Source of the DNA: DASXZH01 sp963829965
Lineage (GTDB): Bacteria > Armatimonadota > Fimbriimonadia > Fimbriimonadales > Fimbriimonadaceae
Assembly (NCBI GenBank): GCA_963829965.1
Contig: CAWHLK010000057.1
Location: 124,001-188,000, forward strand
Length of the DNA: 64,000 nt
Direction: 5' to 3'
Part shown: one piece after another, positions 9,221 to 18,558 of the stretch
Position numbering within the stretch: the stretch's first letter is position 1
Layout of the letters: the number at the start of each line of letters is the position of its first letter
Notes under the pieces: model-generated
Databases searched by the model: none
Told to the model about the DNA's origin: nothing
The model's input: the letters and a program-made list of their open reading frames with translations, nothing else
Translations under genes and position numbers: made by a program

Positions 9221-10564
9221 AACACCAACGCATCGCCATTCTGGGCGCCGGCCGAAGCGGCATCGCCGTAGCGATCGCCGCAAAACAAAGAGGGGCAATC
9301 CCAACCCTTTATGATTCCAAATCGCCAAACGAACTCGGCCAAACGCCCACCCGGCTCCAAAACGAAAGCATAAAACTCGTCCCGAACTTCAACGGTCCCT
9401 TCACCAAAGAAACAACGGACATCCTCGTCACCTCGCCAGGCGTGGACAGCCGCAACCCCCTCCTCACCAATGCAAAAAACCAGGAAGTAGAAGTCATCGG
9501 CGAAATCGAGTTCGCTTACCGCATCGCGACCGGCCCCATCATCGCCATCACCGGCACGAACGGCAAAAGCACCACCACGGTCATGACCTGGCTGTGCCTC
9601 AACGCTCTCGGTCAAAACCCAATCCTCTGCGGCAACATCTACGGCTCCGGTTTTGAAGAGATCCCCCTCACCGAAGCCGCCGCCAACCACCCCGGCCAAC
9701 CCCTGGTTGCCGAAATCAGCAGCTTTCAACTGGAGTGGATCAGGGACTTCAAACCCAAAATAGCCGCCATCACCAACATCGCGCCGGATCACCTAAACCG
9801 ATACGACAGCTTCGCCGCCTACGCGGAGACCAAGAAAAAGATTTACGAAAACATGGGCCGGCAAGACTCCTACGTCCACCATAACGATCCCATGACGAAT
9901 CCGCCTGCAAACGCACCTTTCAGAGATATCCAAACCAGGATCACCGAACAAGAAATCCAGCTTCCAGCCTTCAATATCAACCTGGCGGACCTCCCGTTCA
10001 AGGAGAAACATAACCGGCTCAACGCGGCCCTCGCCGCCAACATAGCCTATGAGTTCAGGGTCTCACAAGGTCAAACGAGCACACCAGTAGAAGGCATCCT
10101 TAAGGGGCTGCAAGCCTTCCATGGCCTCGCCCATCGGATGGAAGCCGCGGGAGAAAGAGAGGGCATCCACCTCATTAACAACTCGATGTGCACAAACCCG
10201 GAGGCGCTCATTGCCTCAAGCAGGAGCCTGAACGAAAAGCAGCACCTAATCGTCGGCGGAGTGTCCAAAGGATTGGACTTTTCGCCTTTCTCCGGTTATC
10301 TACAAGCAACCCCACACAAAGCTTATCTCTTCGGCGCGGATGCCGAAGAAATTAACTTGCGGCTTGGAGGGGTCTGGCCCGTCTTTAGAACGATGGGCGA
10401 GGCGTTTGAGGCTGCCTCGAGAGCGGCCAAATCGGGGGAGACAATTACTGCTTGCGCCAGGATGCGCAAGTCAGGACCAGTACACGGATTTCAGAGCTCG
10501 TGGAGACGAGTTCAAGCGGTTAGCCAAGGAGTGGCTCAAGCATGTCAAAGTATCTTCGAGTTAA
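9217..10564 (+). CDS. murD: UDP-MurNAc-L-Ala--D-Glu ligase MurD, C-terminal frameshift
   Basis: MurD adds D-glutamate to UDP-MurNAc-L-Ala. From GTG 9217 the frame has ILGAGRSGIAVA, TSPGVDSRNP, the P-loop ITGTNGKSTTT (about residues 109-119), EISSFQLEW and NIAPDHLNRY. The typical C-terminal segment LLAPGCASQDQYTDFRARGD appears only in the next frame (ending at 10564), so the reading frame breaks at about 10445 (near GAGACAATTACTG); without correction the first frame would run on to 10596 with an atypical tail. The corrected gene overlaps ftsW by 23 bases. Confidence 0.9.
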
Positions 10565-11768
10565 CGATACACCCCTTCTGTTCTTTACCTTTTTAGCCAC
10601 CGGTCTCGGCCTGGTGTTCATCTTCGACGCCGGCTATGCGCGCTCCATTGCGGCAGACTATGGGGCCCTCCCCAAAGAGTTTAAATCGCAGCTCATGTTC
10701 CTTCCCGTGGCGCTCGTTTTTGGAGGGCTCGTGACCGCGATCGGCGCGAAAAGCTGGGAAAAAGCGGGTCCCTGGCTTTGGGTGGCCTGCGTGGCTGCGC
10801 TGCTGCTGCCTTTGAGCCCGCTTGGTGTCGAGCATAACGGAGCGGTGAGGTGGTTCCGTCTGGGACCGGTCGAAATCCAGCCTGCCGAGTTCGTGAAGGT
10901 CACCGCCATTCTGTATCTGGCGGCTATCTTTGCCAATCGAGGCTTATGGCCCAAAAAGATCAAGCCGCCCAAGCATTTTGCGGACGCCATGGACCGAATT
11001 TACGTTCCTAAACTCAAGCGGTGCATGCCGTTGGTTTGGATGGTTGCCGCGGCCATGCTCATCGAGCGAGAGCCGGACATGGGCACTGCGTTCATCGTGG
11101 CGATCATCGCGTTTGTGATGATGTTCGCGGGCGGGGTCAGCCGGCGATCGTTGGCCGTTTTGGGACTTCTGGCAATCATGGGTTTAGGCGTTTTGACGAT
11201 GGGCCAGGGATACCGGATGGATCGCATCCGCAACCACTTCGACCGATGGTCAACTCAAAACATGGATGACACCGGCTACCAAACCGTGCAATCCGAGATC
11301 GCGCTTGCAACCGGCGGCGTTTTTGGCGTGGGCCCCGGCGCGGGGCGGGCAAAGCAGGTTCTTCCCGCGGCAACGACGGACTTCATCTTGGCCACGATCG
11401 GCGAGGAATTCGGTGTTTTCGGAGTGCTGCTCGTACTTTGTGTGCTCGGCGCCCTCGTGATTCGCCTCTTCCAACTTGCCGCAAATGCGCCGAACCGGTT
11501 TGCGAGCATGGTGCTCATCGGGGTGGGCTCCTGGATAGGATTTCAAACCATTCTGAACGTGATGATGGTGAACGCGACATTGCCTGCCATTGGCGTGCCC
11601 CTGCCATTTATCAGTTCGGGTGGCTCCAGTCTTGTGTCTTTGTGGCTTGGCGTCGGCCTGTGCCAAGCGGTGCTGCAGCCGGCGCCGGAACCTACAGCGG
11701 AGGTGGTAAAAGGTGCGCCTCATCGTAACCGGTGGCGGAACCGGCGGACACGTATTTCCCGCACTTGA
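10542..11768 (+). CDS. ftsW: Lipid II polymerase FtsW (SEDS family)
   Basis: A septal peptidoglycan glycosyltransferase of the SEDS family that works with FtsI. The 408-aa protein has about ten membrane helices and SEDS motifs: GAVRWFRLGPVEIQPAEFVK (about residues 99-118), EREPDMGTA (about 178), GVGPGAGRAKQVLPAATTDF (about 265), and PLPFISSGGSSL (about 353). The N-terminus starts directly in the first helix. The 3' end overlaps murG by 56 bases, a long overlap, and the last about 25 residues are very basic. ATG 10542 is the first start compatible with the family. Confidence 0.94.
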   Translation: MSKYLRVNDTPLLFFTFLATGLGLVFIFDAGYARSIAADYGALPKEFKSQLMFLPVALVFGGLVTAIGAKSWEKAGPWLWVACVAALLLPLSPLGVEHNGAVRWFRLGPVEIQPAEFVKVTAILYLAAIFANRGLWPKKIKPPKHFADAMDRIYVPKLKRCMPLVWMVAAAMLIEREPDMGTAFIVAIIAFVMMFAGGVSRRSLAVLGLLAIMGLGVLTMGQGYRMDRIRNHFDRWSTQNMDDTGYQTVQSEIALATGGVFGVGPGAGRAKQVLPAATTDFILATIGEEFGVFGVLLVLCVLGALVIRLFQLAANAPNRFASMVLIGVGSWIGFQTILNVMMVNATLPAIGVPLPFISSGGSSLVSLWLGVGLCQAVLQPAPEPTAEVVKGAPHRNRWRNRRTRISRT

Positions 11769-12801
11769 AGTCGCCAGACTGGCCCGCCAGGAAGGCTGGG
11801 ACGTGCTCTATCTTGGCAGCTATCGCGGCCAGGAGAAGCACTCTTGCGAGCGGGCGGGCATCCCGTTCCAAGGTTTTCCTTCCGAGCCGATTTACAGCCT
11901 CAAGTCCCCCAAAGGATGGAAGGCCGGCCTGAACCTCGTCCGTTCAGCGATTATGGTTCGAGGCGCGATCAAGAAGGCCAAGCCCCATGCGGTGTTCTCT
12001 ACCGGCGGATATTCATCCGCTCCGGTGGTCATGGCCGCGCGTGGACTGACCGTTCCCTACGTCATCCACGAGCAGAACAGTGTGCCTGGTCGTTCGAACC
12101 TGATGGCTGCCAAAAAGGCCGCATACGTGGCGACGACCTTCCATTCGGCAGACAAGCACTTTGAAGGTTCTAAAGTGTCGAGAACGGGCCTGCCCGTGAG
12201 GGAAGAGCTGAGAGAAATCGCCGCCGCCCATCATTTGGTGATTGACGCCTCGCCCTTTCGCATTTTGGTTGTCGGAGGTTCCCAAGGCTCGGCCGCCCTT
12301 AACGAAGCCGCCATTTCCACCGCGATGCGAATGACGGAGCGCGACCTCCGCTGGGTGCACGTCACCGGGCGTTCTCATTTCGAAAAGATATTCCCAACCT
12401 ACGAGAAGTTGGGAATCAGCGACATTTACGAAATGAAGTCCTTCTTGGAGGGATCCGCGATGGGAGAGGCGATGGGTAACGCCTCGCTGGTTGTGGGCCG
12501 CAGCGGAGCCGGCACTCTTTCCGAACTTGCAGCGTTCAGGCTTCCCAGTGTTCTTGTGCCGTTTCCAACCGCTTTTGCAAACCATCAGCTTCATAACGCC
12601 GAAGAATTCGTCGAAATGGGAGCGGCGGTGCTGTTGACTCAGGACGTCCTTCATCCATCCAAGCTGCAAGAGGCCATTTCCGGCTGGATCGAAGATCGCG
12701 ATTGGCGGGAAAGGGCTCAGCAGGCTTTGGTTCAATGGGATTGCCCCGACGCGGCGAAAAGCATTTTATCGCTTGTGCAGAAGGCGGCAAAAAGAGAGTA
12801 G
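11713..12801 (+). CDS. murG: Lipid II synthase MurG (GlcNAc transferase)
   Basis: A peripheral membrane GT28 glycosyltransferase that adds GlcNAc to lipid I. The N-terminus MRLIVTGGGTGGHVFPALE contains the first G-loop; FSTGGYSSAPVV and IHEQNSVPGRSN follow (about residues 97-135), then GGSQGSAALNEA (about 191) and the UDP-GlcNAc site GRSGAGTLSELAAF (about 258) with PTAFANHQLHNAE. Length (362 aa) is normal. The GTG start lies inside ftsW. It is followed by murC-ddl after 12 bases. Confidence 0.95.
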   Translation: MRLIVTGGGTGGHVFPALEVARLARQEGWDVLYLGSYRGQEKHSCERAGIPFQGFPSEPIYSLKSPKGWKAGLNLVRSAIMVRGAIKKAKPHAVFSTGGYSSAPVVMAARGLTVPYVIHEQNSVPGRSNLMAAKKAAYVATTFHSADKHFEGSKVSRTGLPVREELREIAAAHHLVIDASPFRILVVGGSQGSAALNEAAISTAMRMTERDLRWVHVTGRSHFEKIFPTYEKLGISDIYEMKSFLEGSAMGEAMGNASLVVGRSGAGTLSELAAFRLPSVLVPFPTAFANHQLHNAEEFVEMGAAVLLTQDVLHPSKLQEAISGWIEDRDWRERAQQALVQWDCPDAAKSILSLVQKAAKRE

Positions 12802-12813
12802 GTTTAAGAAGAA

Positions 12814-15126
12814 ATGCGCACGAAAGTTGAAATTCAGAAGGACTTTGCGAGCCGGGAAGAACTTGTCCGGTTTCGCAGCTTCTATCTGGTGGGAATCGGT
12901 GGGGCCGGCATGAGTGGGCTCGCCAAAATGCTTCTGCGTAGGGGCTTTGAAGTGGCAGGCTCGGATTCCACCGCTTCAGCCGTCACCGCCGAACTTGAGT
13001 CCGAGGGAATATCGGTAAGAACCGCGCATTCGGGATTGGACATCCGCAAAGACCAAGCCGTCGTCCTCAGCGACGCCATCGATTTGAAAACCAGCCCGGA
13101 AGTCGCCCGCGCCCAGGAGCTTGGGTGTCCCCTCTTCCGAAGGTCCCAGTTGCTGGGACACTTGCTCAAAGACAAGAAGGTCCTCGCTGTCACTGGAACC
13201 CATGGCAAAACCACCACAACCGGCATGCTGGGCGCGGCCCTGCAGGCCGCCGGATTGGAGCCGGTCATCGTTGTCGGTGCGCCGGTTCCGCAGTTCGGCG
13301 GGCCGATCGTGGACGGCGCAGGCGAGTATGCAGTCGTCGAAGCTTGCGAGGCTTACGACAGCTTCCATGATTTGGACCCGTTCATGGTCGTGCTGACCAA
13401 TCTGGAACTGGACCACGTCGATTTTCATGGCACGTATGAGGCCCTTCTCGGAAGCGTAATCAAATTTGTGAACCGCATCCCAGATGAAGGTCTGCTCGTG
13501 TTCTGCGCGGACGATCATGGTGCGTTGGACGTGGCATCGCGATTCGAGGGGCGAAAGCTCGGCTACGGGCGAGGCGCCTTTGAAGAGACCGCCGGCGGCC
13601 ATGAGGAAGCCTCTTACGATAACCGGAGCGAAAGTTCGGGTCCCATCCACCTGAACTTGCCCGGCGTTCACAACGCCCTTAACGCTTCCGGCGCGTTAAT
13701 CGCCGCCGTCCAATGCGGGGCGGATGTGGCCAAGGCCGCGGCGGCCATCGCCTCATTTGGCGGCGCGGAGCGTCGCCTTCAGGTTCTGCGCGATGGCCCA
13801 ATCGTAGTCGTCGACGACTACGCCCACCACCCAAGCGAGATAATCGCCAGCCTTACCGCTTTACGCTCTCGTTACCCGGACAGGCGTCTGGTCGTCGTCT
13901 ACCAGCCCCATCTCTACAGCCGAACCGCAGACCTCATTCCGGAATTCGCCGAGGCTCTGAGCCTTGCGGATAAAGTGGTGCTCACCGACATCTATCCGGC
14001 TCGAGAAGCGCCGATTCCCGGCGTCAGCGCGGCGGTCATCGCCGAGCTTATTACAAAGCCGGTCGAATACGTGCCGTCGAGACACCTGCTGCCATTCGAA
14101 GTAGCAAAGTGGGTCTCGCCAGGGGATCTGGTGGTTGGAATGGGAGCGGGGAACATCTCCGAATTCGTGCCCGCCTTCATCAAGGAGCTCGACAAAAGCG
14201 GACCGCTGAAGGTTGCCGTAGTCTATGCCGGCGATAGCGCCGAGCGGGAAGTGTCCATCCATTCCGGGCGAGAAATCAAGAAGGCGCTCGACGAACTGGG
14301 CTATGACGCTCGGCTTGTGGATGTTACCGATCTGCTTCTGAGCAAAGGTGATGTCAGCCAGTTCACCGGCGTCAACCGCCCGGACGTGGCGATGCTCGCC
14401 GTTCATGGAACCAACGCGGAGGACGGCGCAATCCAGGGATTCTTTGAGCTCCTGCACATCCCCTATACCGGCGCGGGGATCCAGGCAAGCGCGATTGCCA
14501 TGGACAAGCGCCTCACCAAGCAGATCCTTCAGGCAGCGGGTCTTCCAGTCCCCAAGGGTCAGCATCTAACAGGCCCGGACCAAGAAATCCAAATTAAACC
14601 GCCCCTCATCGTCAAGCCAAATGCACAGGGCTCAACCGTCGGCCTCAGCTTCGTCACCAAGGAGTCCGAAATTAAGGACGCAGTAACCAAGGCGTTCCAA
14701 TACGACTCCTCGATTTTGGTGGAGGAATGGGTGCAAGGCATGGAGATCTCGGTTCCCGTCATGGGCGACCGAGCCTTGCCGCCGGTCGAAATTGCGCCGG
14801 TAAGCGGCAAATATGATTTCGTCTCCAAGTACAAGCCGGGCGCTACCGAGGAAATCGTTCCCGCGCGCCTTCCGGAAGAAGTGCTGAAAAAAGCCCAGGA
14901 ATATGCGCTTAAGGCACATCGTGCCCTTGGATGCGAAGGCGCGACCCGCACGGATATGATCGTCTTCGAGAACCGCGAGCCGGTTGTCCTAGAAGTGAAC
15001 ACGCTTCCGGGAATGACAGGAACATCGCTTCTGCCAAACAGCGCGAGATCCGCCGGAATATCTTTTGCAGCCCTGGTGGATTGGATCGTCCAGGATGCCC
15101 TGAGGAGGCATGGCGCGAAAACGTAA
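12814..15126 (+). CDS. murC-ddl: MurC-Ddl fusion: UDP-MurNAc--L-Ala ligase and D-Ala--D-Ala ligase
   Basis: One 770-aa reading frame carries two enzymes. Residues about 1-460 are MurC: GIGGAGMSGLAKMLL (about 28), P-loop VTGTHGKTTTTGM (about 127), NLELDHVDFHG, and VDDYAHHPSEI (about 331). Residues about 465-765 are D-Ala-D-Ala ligase: VYAGDSAEREVSI, AVHGTNAEDGAIQGF, PYTGAGIQASAIAMDK, the ATP-grasp PLIVKPNAQGSTVGLS, and EVNTLPGMTGTSL. Both sets of catalytic motifs look complete and the linker is very short (FIKELDKSG). MurC-Ddl fusions are known from Chlamydia. The N-terminus has about 20 residues before the Rossmann fold. murB, often next to murC, is absent here. The end overlaps ftsQ by 17 bases. 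Confidence 0.94.
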   Translation: MRTKVEIQKDFASREELVRFRSFYLVGIGGAGMSGLAKMLLRRGFEVAGSDSTASAVTAELESEGISVRTAHSGLDIRKDQAVVLSDAIDLKTSPEVARAQELGCPLFRRSQLLGHLLKDKKVLAVTGTHGKTTTTGMLGAALQAAGLEPVIVVGAPVPQFGGPIVDGAGEYAVVEACEAYDSFHDLDPFMVVLTNLELDHVDFHGTYEALLGSVIKFVNRIPDEGLLVFCADDHGALDVASRFEGRKLGYGRGAFEETAGGHEEASYDNRSESSGPIHLNLPGVHNALNASGALIAAVQCGADVAKAAAAIASFGGAERRLQVLRDGPIVVVDDYAHHPSEIIASLTALRSRYPDRRLVVVYQPHLYSRTADLIPEFAEALSLADKVVLTDIYPAREAPIPGVSAAVIAELITKPVEYVPSRHLLPFEVAKWVSPGDLVVGMGAGNISEFVPAFIKELDKSGPLKVAVVYAGDSAEREVSIHSGREIKKALDELGYDARLVDVTDLLLSKGDVSQFTGVNRPDVAMLAVHGTNAEDGAIQGFFELLHIPYTGAGIQASAIAMDKRLTKQILQAAGLPVPKGQHLTGPDQEIQIKPPLIVKPNAQGSTVGLSFVTKESEIKDAVTKAFQYDSSILVEEWVQGMEISVPVMGDRALPPVEIAPVSGKYDFVSKYKPGATEEIVPARLPEEVLKKAQEYALKAHRALGCEGATRTDMIVFENREPVVLEVNTLPGMTGTSLLPNSARSAGISFAALVDWIVQDALRRHGAKT

Positions 15127-15835
15127 GAGGCGTCTCAAGGGAGGCGTGGTTTGGTTCTTTGTGCTCGTCAGCGTGGCATGTGGCTTGGCGTTCAGTCCGG
15201 TGACTGCTACAACCCACGTCCGCGTTATCGGCGCTCGGCCAACGGACGAAGCGCGAATCCAAAAGGAACTTCAATGGTTGAACGGCCGCCCGTGTCTGAT
15301 GGTTTACAAGCCGAGCGTTGAGGAACAGATTCTCCGCGATCCTTTGGTGAAATCGGCCGACCTTTCGATGAATGTCTTTGGCCGCGCCGCTCTGACCATC
15401 GAATATTATCGTCCCGTCGCCTTGCTCAAGAACGCGCAGAACTGCGTTCTCACCGATGCCGGCTTCCTTTGCCCAATGCCGGAACCGCCGCCGGGGTTGC
15501 CCCTGCTCGAACTCTATCCGGAAGGCACTGGTCCGGACTTTTCGCTGAGCATGATGTGGGAAGCAGCGAGCGTTGCCGACATTTGCGACCGCGCTTCTAA
15601 ACAGGGAATCATCAAGAACTTGTCAATTACTGTCACAAGGAACGGCTCGGTGTGCTTAAATTCGGGAGTGACGGGCCGGGTCGACTTGGGCTCTCCCGAT
15701 GAACTAGACGAGAAGTTTGCGCAGATCCACTCGATTTTGACCGCAAAACCAGACCTCCTTGACCAAGGCAAGGAGTTGGTGTTGATCGCTCCCAAAAAGC
15801 CAGTGACCCGTCCCCTGCAAGGAAGCCTGCAATGA
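15110..15835 (+). CDS. ftsQ: Cell division protein FtsQ/DivIB
   Basis: A 241-aa bitopic membrane protein: basic N-terminus (MARKRKRRLKG), one helix at about residues 12-32, then a POTRA-like domain beginning with THVRVIGARPTDEARI (FtsQ consensus: V.V.G...) and a beta domain with YYRPVALLKNAQ, the usual place of the R-P-A motif. It acts with the FtsL-like protein and FtsI in the divisome. Identification rests on domain order, length and position between murC/ddl and ftsA. ATG 15110 lies inside murC-ddl; the 3' end overlaps the next gene by ATGA. Confidence 0.82.
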   Translation: MARKRKRRLKGGVVWFFVLVSVACGLAFSPVTATTHVRVIGARPTDEARIQKELQWLNGRPCLMVYKPSVEEQILRDPLVKSADLSMNVFGRAALTIEYYRPVALLKNAQNCVLTDAGFLCPMPEPPPGLPLLELYPEGTGPDFSLSMMWEAASVADICDRASKQGIIKNLSITVTRNGSVCLNSGVTGRVDLGSPDELDEKFAQIHSILTAKPDLLDQGKELVLIAPKKPVTRPLQGSLQ

Positions 15836-16584
15836 TGAATCCGTTTGTATCAAAGATCAGTCGCGTAAGCTGGGAAATTCCAGTCAGCATCCTTTGCATT
15901 CCGTTGGGGGTGATGATTTATATGGCGACGATCAAACCAAGCACGCGCTCCACGAGGGACTTGCCATCCACGGTCAGCGGCCGCCTGTACAGCGTGGACG
16001 ATAACATCCTTCAAAAGAACACCCAGCTGGGCAGCCAGGTGAACGTGCTCCAGCAGCAGGTGACCAAGCTTCAAAATGCGATGGCCGACGAGTCGAAGCA
16101 GGGGAAACTCCTCAACCAGGATTTGCAGGACATCAAAGAGTTTGCGGGCCTAACCGATGCCGAAGGCCCCGGAATCACGGTGACTCTTAGCGACAGCACG
16201 AAGCCGCTCCCTCAAGATACGGCGGTCACCGACAAGATCATTCACGATGTGGATGTGCTGAGGGTCGTGAACGAGCTTTGGGCCTCCGGCGCGGAGGCGA
16301 TTTCGGTCAATGGCCACCGGCTGTCGATCGGTTCTTCGATCCGTTGCGTTGGCCCGACGATTCTGATCGACGATACCAAGGTCGCTTCACCCATACGCGT
16401 GTGCGCCCTGGGGGATGCGAGCACGCTGGAAGGCGCCATGAAGCTGCCTGGCGGCCTCTACGAGGAATTTCAGAACCTGGACCCGGCTATGATCGATATC
16501 GAGAAGGATAAGAAGCTGGTCCTGCCGGCGTACACCGGCCCAACCCAGCATATTTTGATGACCGTTCCCAAAGAAACCAAGTGA
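15832..16584 (+). CDS. DUF881 family protein (YlxW/YlxX-like)
   Basis: A 250-aa protein with a membrane helix near the N-terminus (about residues 15-33, IPVSILCIPLGVMIYMA), a coiled coil (about 57-100) and the DUF881 domain: GPGITVTLSDS, VVNELWASGAEAISVNGHR, and the conserved C-terminal stretch with IGPT-like residues (VGPTILIDD). In Bacillus, two DUF881 genes (ylxW, ylxX) precede sbp, ftsA and ftsZ; the function is not settled. The same gene order here argues for a role linked to division or the envelope. The start overlaps the ftsQ stop, and the end overlaps the GTG of sbp. Confidence 0.85.
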   Translation: MMNPFVSKISRVSWEIPVSILCIPLGVMIYMATIKPSTRSTRDLPSTVSGRLYSVDDNILQKNTQLGSQVNVLQQQVTKLQNAMADESKQGKLLNQDLQDIKEFAGLTDAEGPGITVTLSDSTKPLPQDTAVTDKIIHDVDVLRVVNELWASGAEAISVNGHRLSIGSSIRCVGPTILIDDTKVASPIRVCALGDASTLEGAMKLPGGLYEEFQNLDPAMIDIEKDKKLVLPAYTGPTQHILMTVPKETK

Positions 16585-16979
16585 TTTTTCTCCCTATCGT
16601 TTGCCTTGTCATCGGCGTTCTCATTCCGGTCCTTTTTCACATTGATCCGGCGCGGGGTGCGGTCGCCCAATATCTTGCCGTCGCATGCATTGCCGGACTC
16701 GATACCGTCTGTGGTGGCATACGATCGGGACTTGAAGGTAAGTTTCACACCGACGTTTTTTTGACAGGTTTTTTCTTTAATGTTTTAATTGCTTTTTTCC
16801 TCGCTTGGTTCGGTGATAGGATAGGTCTAGACCTTGTTCTTGTGGCTGCGCTTGTTTTGGGTAGTAGAATCTTTAATAATCTCAGCTTGATTAGGAGATT
16901 CCTGCTCACCAAGGCGCAAGACGAGAGGGAAAAGCGGAGGCTTCAGCGCCAAAGCGTGTCGACAACCACAAATCCATGA
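16581..16979 (+). CDS. sbp: Small basic protein Sbp (DUF1290)
   Basis: A 132-aa protein with four hydrophobic helices and a basic, R/K/Q-rich C-terminal tail (EREKRRLQRQ). The pattern LDTVCGGIRSGLEGKFHTDVF near residue 41 and LGSRIFNNLSLIRRFLL near residue 96 match DUF1290 (Bacillus Sbp), a membrane protein of unknown function that regularly sits just before ftsA. The GTG start at 16581 overlaps the DUF881 stop, and the stop overlaps ftsA by ATGA. Confidence 0.85.
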   Translation: MIFLPIVCLVIGVLIPVLFHIDPARGAVAQYLAVACIAGLDTVCGGIRSGLEGKFHTDVFLTGFFFNVLIAFFLAWFGDRIGLDLVLVAALVLGSRIFNNLSLIRRFLLTKAQDEREKRRLQRQSVSTTTNP

Positions 16980-18205
16980 GCAACGATCTGATAGCCGTCC
17001 TTGACCTGGGCTCGACTAAAGCAGCCTGCATCGCCGCAACCCAAGACAGTGCGGGCCTCCAAATATTGGCGGTTTCAAACGTTGAGTGTAAGGGAGTTCG
17101 CAAAGGGGTGGTGGCGGATGTGGAGCACACCGCCAACTCCATCGATATGGCCGTGCGAAGAATTGAGCAGTCGCTCGGGCAGGATATTCCTTCCTTGGTA
17201 GTTGGCATTGGCGGAGGGCACATTGAAGGGATCAACACCCAAGGTTTTGTCCCGATCATTCCGCGCGACCGGGAAATCTCGCGGGACGATGTATTGCAAG
17301 TGATGAACCACTCGCGCCAGGTGTTGGCATCTTCTGAGAGGGAGCAAATCCAAGCCCTGCCGAAAGAGTTCAAAGTAGACGGTAAGGCCAACGTCGCAAG
17401 GCCGGTGGGGATGACCGGCAGCAAACTCGAGGTCACCACTTACCTGGTAACCGGCGACACCTCCCATGTTCAAAGCTTGGAAAAAGCGGTGGCCATGGCA
17501 GGGAAACGAGTGGACATGATTGTTCTTCAGTCCCTGGCTTCCGGCTTGGCGGTTCTAACCTCCGCGGAGATGGAAGCGGGCGGCGCAGTGGTGGATATCG
17601 GCGGAGGAACCACCGACATCGCGGTTTTCATCGGAGGATGCATCGTCCACACGGCCTGCCTGCCGGTTGGCGGCCAGATGATCACCTCCGACCTGAGCAA
17701 GCTTCTTAAAACCTCGCCGGAAGAGGCAGAGAGGCTGAAGGTCGAAGACGCGGTTGCCATTGCCGGCCTTGTAAGCCAGGAGGAAACCGTGGGTGTGCTT
17801 CAACTCGGTCAAACCCACAGCCGGCCCATGCAACGCCGGGTTCTGTGCGAAATCGTCGAGAGTCGCACTAAGGAACTGGCGGTGATGGTCCGCAAAGAAC
17901 TTGATGCCGCCGGCCTGTTCTCGGCAGGTCCCGCCAGTGTGGTGATCACCGGCGGCGCAAGCCGAATGGTAGGGACCGATAAGCTGTTTGAAGCCGTTCT
18001 TCAGGGCCTCAAAGTTCGGCTTGGGGACGCCCGTTTGGGAGGAGAGTTGGCCGACGTGGTGGACCGCCCTGAAATGGCCACCGGCGTGGGCCTCGCGAGG
18101 TTTACTCTCGAATGCGCCGACGACGAGTTCGCAACCGTCGCCGGAACCGGGAACTGGAAGGAGCGGATCCGCACTTTCTGGTCGCTCCTTCCATCCAAGC
18201 CCTAG
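16976..18205 (+). CDS. ftsA: Cell division protein FtsA
   Basis: An actin-like ATPase that tethers FtsZ filaments to the membrane. The 409-aa protein has the phosphate-1 motif VLDLGSTKAAC (about residues 7-17), the SHS2/1C region with GIGGGHIEGINTQG, phosphate-2 VVDIGGGTTDIAVF (about 205-218), and VITGGASRM (about 325). The end (WKERIRTFWSLLPSK) is a typical amphipathic membrane-targeting helix. It is the last gene of the continuous overlapping + strand run. Unlike most bacteria, ftsZ does not follow directly but lies 3.4 kb further on. Confidence 0.95.
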   Translation: MSNDLIAVLDLGSTKAACIAATQDSAGLQILAVSNVECKGVRKGVVADVEHTANSIDMAVRRIEQSLGQDIPSLVVGIGGGHIEGINTQGFVPIIPRDREISRDDVLQVMNHSRQVLASSEREQIQALPKEFKVDGKANVARPVGMTGSKLEVTTYLVTGDTSHVQSLEKAVAMAGKRVDMIVLQSLASGLAVLTSAEMEAGGAVVDIGGGTTDIAVFIGGCIVHTACLPVGGQMITSDLSKLLKTSPEEAERLKVEDAVAIAGLVSQEETVGVLQLGQTHSRPMQRRVLCEIVESRTKELAVMVRKELDAAGLFSAGPASVVITGGASRMVGTDKLFEAVLQGLKVRLGDARLGGELADVVDRPEMATGVGLARFTLECADDEFATVAGTGNWKERIRTFWSLLPSKP

Positions 18206-18264
18206 AAAATGCGTCAGCAGGTGAGACGCGACTATTGCAGCCCTTTACCATGCATTTGTAGAAG

Positions 18265-18299
18265 GCCACGCTTTTAGCGTGGTGCTTCGGAATCACGCT
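18265..18299 (+). terminator. Two overlapping hairpins after ftsA
   Basis: CCACGC (18266-18271) pairs with GCGTGG (18277-18282) around a TTTTA loop. The second arm is also part of TAGCGTG (18275-18281), which pairs with CACGCTA (18294-18300). The two structures exclude each other. No T-run follows, so this is not a standard intrinsic terminator on the + strand; it may end or process the dcw transcript, or act between the convergent ftsA and DUF5615 genes. Confidence 0.4.
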
Positions 18300-18309
18300 A
18301 AAGAGGCCA

Positions 18310-18558
18310 TCACAAAAGGTTCCGATGCAGAATCTCGGGCGTCCCAAGCAACCCAAGGCGCCGCCCTTTGAAGCTCTCTTGGTATTCCATTGACTTGTCT
18401 ACCGTAACCAAAATGTCAAAGCCTTCTTTCTCTGCCGCCGCTAGTAAATCGCCATTCCATAAACCCTTCCAGCCCATTGCATGCACATGCCAAACTTCAA
18501 ATTCCGGAAGTGCCGTAATCAGAGCTTCGGCTGTGTTCTCGTCGAGTAGGACGCGCAT
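18310..18558 (-). CDS. DUF5615 PIN-like protein, putative toxin
   Basis: About 82 aa from ATG 18558, whose A is shared with the stop of the upstream DUF433 gene (TAATG). The start LLDENTAEAL and the later ILVTVDKSME fit DUF5615, a PIN/Mut7-C-like family of predicted RNases whose acidic residues (D6, E7 and the D of TVDK) would bind metal. A longer frame to 18609 exists, but the coupled start is the better choice. The family regularly pairs with DUF433, which supports a toxin-antitoxin pair; toxicity itself is inferred. Confidence 0.75.
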   Translation of the reverse strand: MRVLLDENTAEALITALPEFEVWHVHAMGWKGLWNGDLLAAAEKEGFDILVTVDKSMEYQESFKGRRLGLLGTPEILHRNLL

